Below are positions 42,591-52,750 of a DNA stretch of 64,000 nt, one piece after another. Positions within the stretch are counted from its first letter, which is position 1. Each line of letters opens with the position of its first letter. The DNA is from Ostrinia nubilalis. Taxonomy: Eukaryota > Arthropoda > Insecta > Lepidoptera > Crambidae. Below the pieces are notes generated by a model. That model did no database searches and was not told the DNA's origin. It saw nothing but the letters and a program-made list of their open reading frames with translations. Where the stretch lies: NCBI RefSeq assembly GCF_963855985.1, contig NC_087096.1:15686001-15750000 (forward strand), in the 5' to 3' direction. A program made the position numbers and the translations under genes.

Positions 42591-42870
42591 AGGAAAGAAT
42601 GTAACTATCAAAAATCTTCTCTAAGGCAGCATTTTTCCAATTTCGCAACGAGCGCGGCAATCACACTTAACTAACAGACTAACAGAGAGCATAGCGAAAT
42701 CTATTTAATTAATCACCAATTTTCAAAACTCACGGAACACTTTCCAGGTAATCACGTTAATTTGCACCAAACGACTGGACTATAATTAAATTGATATAAA
42801 AATTGGGTACATCTTCTCAAAAACAAAAGAACTGGTGCTAAAAGGGTTAAGTGACGTTTTGACATTTGTA

Positions 42871-45800
42871 GAGGGCCTTGTAGAAGGGGAGGCTATGGTG
42901 CTGAATGTGGATTAACTTGAGTGTCATAGTAACTTATTAGACTGCTAAGCTTGATGATAAAAAGAAAAATATTTTATTCAATGTACATAGTCTGGTCATA
43001 AGTTCTGTCATATGATAATAACTTTTGAATTTTGAATGAAGGTTTCAAAAACATTTTTTACTGAATTAGAATTAAAAAGAAAAAATGTGCGATAGTTCGA
43101 ATTTTATTATGTGTAGTGGACGCATAAAGAAGTCCGAACTGTAGTTGTCACGTTGCATTGCTACGCGCCAAGCAGATTTTCGTTGTGCTGAAAAAAATTT
43201 GTTTATCTTTTCATTAAATGATAGGTATAGGTGTACCAGAATCTCATGGCAAACAAAAATATTGGAAAAGTGTGTCTTTCAAATGGCAAATGTCTATGGC
43301 TTTATTGTCACCTGTCAACGTAAATCAAGTGAACTGTCAGTCGCTGCAGAAATTTTGTAATCTCTTCATGCCTATTTGTTATTTTTGTGAAAAAGTCGAA
43401 AAAGCTCAAGCAGCGTATTGTAAAATAAGGCATAATTCAAAGTCAATCTTTGATTTTAAAGCGCGTCGTTGAGTTGATAGTAAGTTGGAGTGAAATTGGA
43501 TACATTTAGTTTATAACCTAACTGCGTCAGAAGGAGGGTTTTTTAAAATATTATTCTTATAATAGCTAGGGGTTTCAGGTGTACCTCACAAATTGGTGCA
43601 GATGAATGGTGAAAATGTTATGACCATGTAAATAAAATTGAAAAAGATTTCATCAAGTAAGATGGTAGATAGAATAATTGAAATGGTGGAAGATCAATTT
43701 ATAATAAATAACTCTTTATCTTGATCATCTATTGAAGAAAAGTGGAATCCTTGGAATCGTTTTCTAGTTCTGAATGAAGTGATTAGTTATAAGTATGATA
43801 ATAAAATTAGTTACATAAAGTAATATACGATTTACTTATTTTTCAAGACATTTTCCTATTATATTACTGACGGGATTGCTACCATGTACCTTAGTTTTGA
43901 GTTTCCAATATTTCGGCACTGTTGCAAGCGCCATGGTCACGGAGTAACTGAAGAAATTAAAACCAGACATCGTTCAGATGTGCGTTCAAAAGACCTGAGA
44001 TTCAAAAAAATCCCACGTTTTGTTTAAACAGTAAACCAAAAATAAGTGACTTGAAAATGGAATACAAAATGATAAGGTATGGTAAATGATAAGTCTTTAT
44101 CAATGAAGAAGCAGAAGTTCAATTTCATGTGACCTCCATCTAGGCTAGTTTCCATCGTCACTCAAAGTTTGACTGCGGTCTCAAATTTGGGCTTAATTGA
44201 GGTATTTTTTGGGTGAGAGGCATAAGAACTAATGCCGTTTTATATCAAAAATTCATACTTAGGGGTAATCTACCAGGTACAAAGTATTTCCTTGTATGTT
44301 AGTCTGCCACTCTTTAGTAAGTCCCGAAATCCCCGCTTCGGCTCCCCTACTAACCATTCTAACCATTGTACACAGATAATATCTTACATGCAGCTTTTCA
44401 TGTTACTACGTCACATTTTCTAAATCCGCGCGGAAAATCGCTCCTAGCGGAAGAGCGCACTTTGAGCTTGAATATTTCAGTCATTTTTAAAGATATCAAA
44501 AAAGTAAAAATACAGTATTCATTCTAATTTTTTGTAGTTTTTTTTGGCATCTTCAACAAAAATTGTGCGCCATGTCCATTAAAAGTGGATCCAGCAATTG
44601 GTCAACGGGGTCCGGTACAGGTGGAAGAATCCCTTTATAGTTCTTAAGTAGTAATTTAAACAATGATGGTGGAGTCTGGCTCGCCAGTCTTGTTTTCACA
44701 TACATAAATCTAGTCTAAGCCGCATGACTGATCTGGTTACCTCAGAAATGTTATCGTCATGTGGACACAGAAATAAGTGTTGTTGTCACTGACTCTCACC
44801 GTGACTTCACGGGTGGAGTGCATGAAGCGCTTCATTGAAGGCCTAGGTACTAATGGATTGTCACCATTTCATATAGCATTCATTGCTCTTATTGTGCTGC
44901 AAATAAAACAATGAAAATCGATCGGATGGAACAGATGGTAATTTGTAATCGTTTTGAATATTCAAGGTAAGCAATCGAATCTAAGATCTTTCTACAAGAG
45001 CGCGGTCCCAGCAGGGTAGAACTTGCGTTTTAGCCAGAGGACGTTGTCTGCTGGATGAATGTTTCCCCTGAGGATATCCATAGTGACAGATTCTGTTCAT
45101 CAATTGAGTTTGGGCCGGGCTTGTTGGTGGCGGTTCCGCCAGGGTTCCTTGATGTTTATTTACTAATATTATTCGTTTTTTTTTTTTGGGCATTTAATAG
45201 AAAACGATTTGTTTTTGGAGGCATTTTACGATAGCGGCAGTATATTTAACTACTCAAAACATAGTTTACAAAAGACATCTGGTGCCATAGGGCAATACAA
45301 ACATAGGGCAATTTTAATCTGACAAAAATCATACTTAACACATTTTTAGCAATGAAATGTGCGTATATTGACCACCTTTATCGTTGTTTAATTAATTCAT
45401 TGAATTAATGACCGTGTAATTTAGTATGGGGTCACCGGCATTGTGTTGAGAATATTTGATGGAACAACGCTAGCCGTAGAACACTTATAAGGACGAGTTG
45501 CCCGATGTCTAAGTGGCTCGTAGTTGGATTAGTCACCCGACAGCCTGGTGTGTATGACATGTACCACCTTAGGCAATTTGAGCAAGTCGTGAAATTGTAT
45601 GTGTGTGAAAAAAAAGTGTTTTCATTAAATTCGATAAAGCGGTAACTATAATGTTTACTGTAAATGTTAAATGTAAATTAAATTAGTTCAATTAATTATT
45701 CAATGTTCTTTAAATGTAATTCAATGGGAATACTATGAAAAAAAAAAAAAGGAAAAGTATTAGTGGAGTGAAAATAAATGCAATAGTTTTAGTTGTCAGC

Positions 45801-46430
45801 GCTCTAAAATCTGATGAGTACCTAAAGAATAAAATGTTTACTTATCTTGCATATAATTTGTTGAATGTTGAATTGGGAATAAAAAGTGAAAATGAAAAAT
45901 GAAATGTTTTATTTCATAAATGAAAATGGTTTACAGCATATTTACTACTTGATATTCTGGTACTTGTACATTCCTTTTAAGTTTGAAATATTTAAGAAAA
46001 AATAATGTTTTACGCATAATAATATTTTCTTAAATAAGCTTGAATTGAATCCCGAAATCAGGCATAATTTTGAGATTCATTGATAAAGTTTCAAATACCC
46101 TTGAATAAATAAAATAAAAGTTATTTATTTCAAGCATGGGCCATAAAAGTATTAGTAACAAAGTTCTTAGAATCTACGTTAGTAAATTACAATACAACTA
46201 CAAGATTATACACAAGTAAAATATGATAGTTTTAAATCTTTGAAGTTCCTCACGGTTTCTGGTTTAAGAAGAACGTTATTTTCGTTAGGAATTATAATTC
46301 ATTTACTGATAAATATGGTAATTATCAATTAAATGATTTATACTAGAAATAAACTGATAAAACATTAGCTATAAACATTGCTTAAGCGCTAGAATAATGA
46401 GCGTAAAGAGCACCTGCGGATTTACATTAA
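42871..46430. other. Unassigned LARD interior
   Basis: About 3.6 kb of AT-rich sequence without a recognisable gene, domain or known repeat. Frames of up to 84 codons at 43145-43472 lack motifs. This is the least explained part of the LTR-bounded element. Confidence 0.4.
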
Positions 46431-47225
46431 ACGATTCAATAATTTATATCCTCTTATCATCATCATCAACAGACCTTTGAGGTCCGCTGCTGGTATAGAC
46501 CAGCAGCCTCTTCCACTTTGGTGCAAGGTTTTGTCATAAGTCTTCACGCTTGGCAGGCGATTTGGAGAACGTAGTTTGTGTTTGGGATTCCTAATAACAA
46601 GCGTGTATTGAGTATGCAACATGACCGTGATAGGAAGATGCCTGAGGGCCCAGTACCTTTGAAATAGTAAGTGAAGAATAGTTGGATTGGATGTTCTCAA
46701 TTCGTTGGGTTGGAGACTGTACCAGGATGCCGTAGCGTAGCTCGGTGGAAATAAGTGTTTGCCTGTGGTATCTCCGGATAGTGTGGTGCAATAGTACCTA
46801 CGGTACTCCTAGGTGGTTTAGTCGGATCTTGCTGAGTAGTAAGGTCTTAAGAGGGGAGACTGTACTAGAATATTGTGAATGTATTCTGGTAGAGGGTGGT
46901 GTTTGCTCTGAGTAGCCAGTTGGAATTCGGTAGTGCTATATTTATTTATTTATTTAAACTTCAGCACACAAACTAACAATGCACTGTGGCGGACTTAATG
47001 CTGGATGGCATTCTCTGCCAGTCAACCACGGGTCGTGTAGAAAGAGTAAGGCGGTGCAAAAAAATTTACATTTTTGATAATAAACCTACTTACATAAGAT
47101 TACATTAAAATAAATAACATAATACAAATAAATATAATAGACATACACATAAATACATAAATATAATAATATTATAAATGTACACATCACTCATGTCTGA
47201 GATAGCGAGAAAATGGAGAAAAAGG
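46431..47225 (-). repeat. LINE 3' fragments in the LARD
   Basis: About 46440-46800 is a dispersed repeat (CATCATCATCAACAGACC, TCTTCACGCTTGGCAGGC). About 46945-47225 is the 3' UTR of the jockey-like copy that follows (TTTATTTATTTATTTAAAC tail in reverse, GGCACTGTGGCGG type body). Confidence 0.5.
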
Positions 47226-47580
47226 TCATTCCTTGAAATATTTGCGCAGAGCCCTTTTGAAAGTAAATTTGGAAGAAGGCTTGCGTAATTTGGCCGGAAG
47301 GCCGTTCCAGAGCCGCACAGCGGAGACTAGGAAAGAGTTGGACATGAAGCCGGTGCTATGATGAGGGGTGGCAAGCTGAAGAGTCTGAATAGAGCGAAGA
47401 TTTCTATCGTGAGTGGAGTGGAAGTACTGAAATTTATCTTTTAAATAAGATGGAGAGTCAGGATTGAAGAGAATCGAATGAAGCATACAAAGTGAACGAA
47501 GATATCTACGCTGTCTGATGGGAAGCCAACCAAGCTGCGAGCGAAAAGGGAGATGTTCTGAGGTGAGATACTTCTGGCCG
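47226..47580 (-). pseudogene. Jockey-like LINE ORF2 C-terminal fragment
   Basis: The last about 115 residues of a non-LTR reverse transcriptase: RQRRYLRSLCMLHSILF, HSTHDRNLRSIQTLQLATP and a WNGLPAKLRKPSS block ending in a Lys-rich tail with stop. The upstream part is replaced by a 15-bp minisatellite, so the catalytic RT domain is absent. Confidence 0.75.
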
Positions 47581-47589
47581 CTGAGTTCT

Positions 47590-47885
47590 GAGTTAATCGC
47601 CTGTGTGGCACTCGCCTTTGTGGCACTCGCCTGTGTGGCAATCGCCTGTGTGGCACTCGCCTGTGTGGCACTCGCCTGTGTGGCAATCGCCTGTGTGGCA
47701 CTCGCCTGTGTGGCACTCGCCTGTGTGGCAATCGCCTGTGTGGCACTCGCCTGTGTGGCACTCGCCTGTGTGGCACTCGCCTGTGTGGCACTCGCCTGCG
47801 TGGCACTCGCCTGTGTGGCACTCGACTGTGTGGTACTCGCCTGTGTGGCACTCGCCTTTGTGGCATTGGCCTTTGTGGCGTTGGT
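47590..47885. repeat. 15-bp minisatellite, about 19 units
   Basis: Tandem GCCTGTGTGGCACTC units with minor variants (GCAATC, GCCTTTG). Because the period is a multiple of three and lacks stops, open frames run through it on both strands. They are artefacts of periodicity, not genes. Confidence 0.92.
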
Positions 47886-48394
47886 TATTGTGAGCACCAG
47901 TAATGTAACAGTGGTATTTCGTGTGTAACTTACTTTTTCAATGGTGGTGCAGTAGGATCTGGCAGTGTGTAGCTAAGATCATAAAGTCATTGGTTGATTG
48001 ACTTAGGCCTCCCGAGGTAGGGTAGCAAAATGTGGACCGCGATTGTGATACCTGGGACTCATTCAATTTTTGAAGTAATTTTTGGTAATGATGATTTACC
48101 ACATGGTCTTAGTGACTTCAATGTAGCAATTATTAGGAATTGTGACTGATACTGACTGTTATTCTTAGTTTTTCAAAGGAACATACGAGGACGCATGTCG
48201 CGCAGGATGGCCGTGTGCAGACAGTCGTGAGCGCGTGCACTAAACTGGAATACGGGCGCGGCACCTGGAGGCGAATCGGCACATCACCGTTGGACGCGTT
48301 TCCGCAGAGCCATAATGATCATAGCAGGATGGATCGAACTGACTTTCACTCCTGACGCCGACAAGAGAAGAGATCATCGCTTGATGCTCATTAA

Positions 48395-49530
48395 ATTGGA
48401 TATATACTGATATCCGTTAAATTGGATGCACCCGTGATATCCATTAAATTGGATAAACCCTGATATCCATTAAATTGGATGTACCCTGATATCCATTCAA
48501 TTGGATGTACCCGTGATATCCATTAAATTGGATGTACCCTGATATCCATTCAATTGGATGTACACTGATATCCATTAAATTGGATGTACCCTGATATCCA
48601 TTCAATTGGATCAAATCAAATCAAATTTCTTTATTTGCGTAATTCCAGGTACATAAGTGGTCTTACATAGACTTGGTAGGTTTCACTGATATCCATTAAA
48701 TTTGATGTACACTGATATCAATTAAATTGGACGTACCCCCGATATCCATTCAATTGTATGTACAGTCGCGGAATGAAAAGGTTCGTCACCTTAGTGTCGG
48801 TTTTCGCTTGCACTAGGTACTGTAAGAGTCAAACCTGCCAACATAACCGTGCAAGAAACAGTGCTGCTAACATTTAAATAAATATGACGTTTGCTAACGA
48901 ATAAGGTTTTGCTTGTATATTTTTCTATCCCATCAGTGCAATGCAATGATGACATTGGCCAATTGACAATAGTTTTTTTTATTTAATAGAAATAATAACG
49001 GCAGGTTGAACCAACAAGAAGGTTTTAGTTTATCATAATAATCTTCTTGACAAGATAAATCGTCAAACAACTTTGATCTGAATAATTTTGAACTTTACTG
49101 ACGAACAGTTAAAGATTATTTTCACTAACTCGAGATTATTCTGTAACATAGTTTCAAAAGGTAATATGTGCTCGCGATTCGTTGAAGGGTGACTGTACCC
49201 TGATATTCATTAAATTGGACGTACCCCTGATATCTATTTAATTAAATGTACTCTGATATTCATTCATTTGGATGTAACCTGATATCCATTAAATTGGACG
49301 TACCCTGATATCTGATATCCATTAAATTGGATGTACCCTGATATCCATTCAATTGGATGTACCCTTGATATCCATTAAATTGGACGTACCCTGATATCCA
49401 TTAAATTGGATGTACCCTGATATCCAATAAATTGGATGTACCATGATGTCCATTAAATTGGATGTACCCATGATATCCACTAAATTGGATGTATTTTTTT
49501 TTTCAGGCAACTGATATCCTTTAAATGGGA
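48395..49530. repeat. About 25-bp satellite array with palindromic core
   Basis: Units of about 24-26 bases resemble GATATCCATTAAATTGGA + TGTACCCT; each contains the inverted pair ATCCA...TGGAT. The array is interrupted by a LINE tail (about 48610-48690) and a mariner MITE (48763-49195), and decays toward both ends. Confidence 0.9.
48763..49195. mobile_element. Mariner-like MITE, deleted near one end
   Basis: An inverted copy of the 39820-40289 element, flanked by TA and inserted into a satellite unit. About 34 bases are missing next to the right end, leaving only GTGACTG of that terminal repeat. Confidence 0.85.
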
Positions 49531-49797
49531 TGTAACCCGGATCTGTTAGGTAGCCTTGTTGTTTACTAAATTCAAATTAACTTATTTGCATTAATTGAAC
49601 GTAACTGAAATTGGATGTTTATTAAAGTAATATATAATAGATATTTAAAAAAAAAAAAAAGAGAGTGAGACGTATGAGTACAATAATTCAGTCGGTGTTA
49701 TCGCTGTATAGCGATCTTTTCCATACTTCTATTACAATAATTAACCTTACATTTACTTGACAAAAACTTTCATTAAAATTTATTAACAAGGAAGGGA

Positions 49798-49986
49798 TGT
49801 AGTGTTTGTATCTACGTACTAGATAGATACAATACGCTGTCTCACGTACACAAGTGATAGGCAGTCACGTGACGTCGTTACGAGTGGGACGAGTCAGTCG
49901 TACGGCAGACGCCGGCGAGTACGGACGTGCCGCAGTGAGACGCTTGGTGTGACGGTGAGCCAGTGTGCACATTTAGGTACACTACA
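49798..49986 (+). repeat. 3' LTR of the LARD-like element
   Basis: Identical to 40373-40561; preceded by the polypurine tract AAGGAAGGGA and followed by GAATC. Confidence 0.9.
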
Positions 49987-50210
49987 GAATCGTTTGCGTA
50001 TTCGACGAAATTCGATACTCAACCTTCGAATTAACGATAACGTGACAATTTTGATTCTCAAAATAAGTTTCGTGCAACCATTTCTCATACTAAGTTCACT
50101 AATCGTCACGTTCACAAGGGCGCTGTTGTAGTTTTCGTACTAAATCTTTTGATGGCGATTCGAATACGCAAAAGATTCGAACTCGAAAGTTTTTCGTGCT
50201 TGCCGTACGG
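49987..50210. repeat. Inverted-repeat host of the LARD insertion
   Basis: GAATCGTTTGCGTATTCG at 49987 recurs inverted as CGAATACGCAAAAGATTCG near 50159-50177. The sequence left of the LARD (CAACTTTCGCCTTC before 40368) pairs with CGAACTCGAAAGTTTTTCG near 50176. The LARD therefore entered a short MITE-like palindrome. Confidence 0.5.
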
Positions 50211-50366
50211 CAATATTACTTCACAATTTTTTTAAAGTTATTGTGTCGTGCCTTAGCACGACCGGATGCACGACGTGCACGTCCCTTAGGACGTGAGAGA
50301 GAAACCGCTAGAGTACCTTCTGTACTCGCCACTCTGCCCAGTGAAGCTGGAAAAGCTATTATAACT

Positions 50367-52059
50367 GGGTTAGTCCCAACGGCCCCGGTGGATCTGCCCC
50401 GGCAACGGGGCGGATGGGAAAAAGTGTTTCAACGACCCCGGTAGTCATAGTCTTAGCGTTCAACGGGGTGGATGGAACACATCAAGTGTCAACCACCCCG
50501 GTATATCGTTTAACGGGGCGGATGGATCAAATCAAGTTTCAACCACCCCGGTATATCACAAAACGTGAAAGATGACACAGATCTAAAAGGTTCCACCTCG
50601 ATATTGCATACCGAAAATAAAACCTGTTATTATTTAACAGTCACTGTTTAAAAAATCTTCAGCATAAAAGTAAGTTTAATTGTCACACAATATTATGGTC
50701 ATAAAATATAGATTACGTTTAGAATCACAGATGCACAATTGCATTAATCAGTCAATATTAATAACACTCTAATGTGATAAAAAGTAACTCTAAAATTGTT
50801 ACAAAATATTATTATTTAAGAATCACAGAAACGTAGGTAGTTACATTAATCAGTTGTTGATTAACAATAAAAGTAAGTTTAACTGTCACAAAATATTATG
50901 GTCATAAACTTAAAGATTACTTTTAGAATCACAGATGCGCAATTGCATTAATCAGTCAATATTAATAACACCTCGTATTAGTCTAATGTAATGAAAAGTA
51001 CCAAACTCTAAAATTGTTACAAAATATCATTGTTTATGAATTATAGATACATAGTTACATTAATCAGTTTTTGATTAACAATAAAAGTAAGTTTAACTTT
51101 GCGTGGCACAAAAAGCTTAATAAAACAATTTAAAAAAGCAACCGAATATCATAGAGTTGTTAAACACACTGCTCAGCGACGCCTCCTATTATGAAGTGAT
51201 TTCAAAACAAGTAGAAAATCTGTCAGCATCTCAGTAGTGTAATCGTTTACAGAAGTCTTATTAATGATTTATTTAAGTAGTAGTTTAAGTACTATTGTTA
51301 ATCAACACCTGATTTATGTATCTACGTATCTGTGATTCTTAAAATAATCATATTTTGTAACAATTTTAGATTTCCTTGTTATTATTTGTTAGTGAGGAGT
51401 TTTAGAGTTACTTTTTATCACATTAGACTATTTAAAGTGCTATTAATATTGACTGATTAATGCAATTGTGCATCTGTGATTCTAAAAGTAATCTTTAAGT
51501 TTATGACCATAATATTTTGTGACAGTAAAACTTACTTCTATTGTTAATCAACAACTGATTAATGTAACTACGTATCTGTGATTCTAAAATAATAATATTT
51601 TGTAACAATTTTAGAGTGACTTTTTTCACATTAGACTATTAGATTTTTATAATATTGACTGATTAATGCAACTGCGCATCTGTGATTCTAAACGTAATCT
51701 ATAGGTTTATGACCATTATATTGTGTGACAATTAAACTTACTTTTATGCTGTATATTTTTTAAACAGTGACTGTTAAATAAAACTGATTATTTTATTAAC
51801 AGGTTTTATTTTCGGTATGCAATACCGAGGTGGAACCTTTTAGATCTGTGTCATCTTTCACGTTTAGTGATATACCGGGGTGGTTGAAACTTGATTTGAT
51901 CCATCCGCCCCGTTAAACGATATACCGGGGTGGTTGACACTTGATGTGTTCCATCCACCCCGTTGAACGCTAAGACTATGACTACCGGGGTCGTTGAAAC
52001 ACTTTTTCCCATCCGCCCCGTTGACGGGGCAGATCCACCGGGGCCGTTGGGACTAACCC
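50367..52059. mobile_element. 1.69-kb foldback transposon with long inverted arms
   Basis: Inverted arms of about 720-770 bases (50367 to about 51085, and about 51292 to 52059) begin GGGTTAGTCCCAACGG and are nearly identical over the first 100 bases and similar throughout. Perfect 8-bp duplications TTATAACT flank it (50359-50366, 52060-52067). Each arm has tandem ACGGGG-CGGATGG...ACCCCGGTATATC units at its outer end and a roughly 200-base tandem duplication inside. The centre (about 200 bases) is unique and non-coding. The 8-bp duplication fits hAT- or P/Galileo-type transposition; no transposase is encoded. Confidence 0.88.
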
Positions 52060-52129
52060 TTATAACTACCAGCGTGCGTCTATTAAAAAAAACGAGAGAA
52101 AACCGAAATTAACATTCTATGCAGTAAGA

Positions 52130-52500
52130 CTGTGACAAATACTGAATATCCTAGACTGCATCCACTTAACACCAGGTGCGATTGTGGACAAATACCTGCC
52201 TTGTTATGCATAAAAAAAACCCTGCCAAGTGCGTGTCGTACCTTGCGCAGTGTAGGGTTCCGTAGTTGTCCTTCGTTATCACAATATACTTCAGAATATT
52301 ATGACATTTCTGTCATTCATGTTCGTCCGGATTGAAATTTCAGTTAATCAGTTGTAAACAATTACGACTCTAAGAACTGATAAAATACTATTTTCTTTAC
52401 GGCCGTGTAAGTGCGCTCCGACGCGCTCCACCCGCGCGCCGGTCAATGGGCATCGTACCTAAGGGTTCCTTGTCAGGACTACGGAACCCTAAAAAGAACT
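52130..52500. repeat. Dispersed 'TAGGGTTCCGTAG' repeat
   Basis: CCTGCCAAGTGCGTGTCG, GTAGGGTTCCGTAGTTG, CGCGCCGGTCAATGGGC and GGACTACGGAACCCTAAA belong to an abundant lepidopteran LINE-derived family with inverted GGGTTCCGTAG/CTACGGAACCC ends. Confidence 0.6.
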
Positions 52501-52626
52501 TTTAATATGCATGCATGCATATACTACTAATTTGTTATGCACAGCTTGTCTTTTGTTTTGTCTGGTCTATATGTACGTCACTCACATCATTTTCTAAACA
52601 CTGTAGATAATCTCATTCTTCTCGCT

Positions 52627-52634
52627 TATAAAAA
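52627..52634 (+). promoter_or_regulatory. TATA box of the P450 gene
   Basis: TATAAAAA 124 bases upstream of the P450 start codon. A plausible start site lies about 30-100 bases downstream. Confidence 0.45.
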
Positions 52635-52750
52635 GAAAATTAAGTAGGTATTAATATCGATAACCTTGCCCCCTCCCTAGTCTATACCTGTTTCGCTGTG
52701 CGTGCACTGTCCATACAGTGTTCTGCAGCTTGCGAACTAACCCGCTCGTC

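Larger units (their letters stand above)
41390..42870. mobile_element. Inverted-repeat element nested in the LARD
   Basis: The segment about 41655-41745 (CCAGTTATTTGTTAATT ... AGATTTCGCTATG) recurs inverted at about 42685-42780, and weaker pairing continues outward to TTAACCC/GGGTTAA near 41425 and 42846. Between the arms lie a dispersed 'ATGCGAAAGT' repeat and an RTE end. A foldback or long-TIR element disrupted by later insertions. Confidence 0.6.
40373..49986 (+). mobile_element. Large non-autonomous LTR element (LARD-like), 9.6 kb
   Basis: Identical 189-bp LTRs at 40373-40561 and 49798-49986 are flanked by a 5-bp duplication GAATC (40368-40372, 49987-49991). The PBS is TGGCGACGAGGATA (40564-40577) and the polypurine tract AAGGAAGGGA (49788-49797) abuts the 3' LTR. 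The interior has no gag, protease, reverse transcriptase or integrase of its own; it carries other repeats: an inverted-repeat element, an RTE end, a jockey-like RT tail, two minisatellites and a mariner MITE. It must depend on another element's proteins. Identical LTRs mean recent movement as a unit. Confidence 0.85.

Noticed and set aside
43145..43472. Overlapping frames of 71-84 codons in the LARD interior
   Set aside because: No recognisable motif, and two frames overlap over the same bases without evidence of coding bias.
47441..47928. Repetitive protein genes on both strands
   Set aside because: Open frames arise from a 15-bp stop-free minisatellite; no start, domain or splice support.
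48395..49530. CRISPR-like array of short repeats
   Set aside because: Units are contiguous satellite repeats without unique spacers, in a eukaryotic genome.
40373..49986. Two unrelated solo LTRs rather than one element
   Set aside because: Matching GAATC flanks, a PBS after the left copy and a polypurine tract before the right copy support one insertion.
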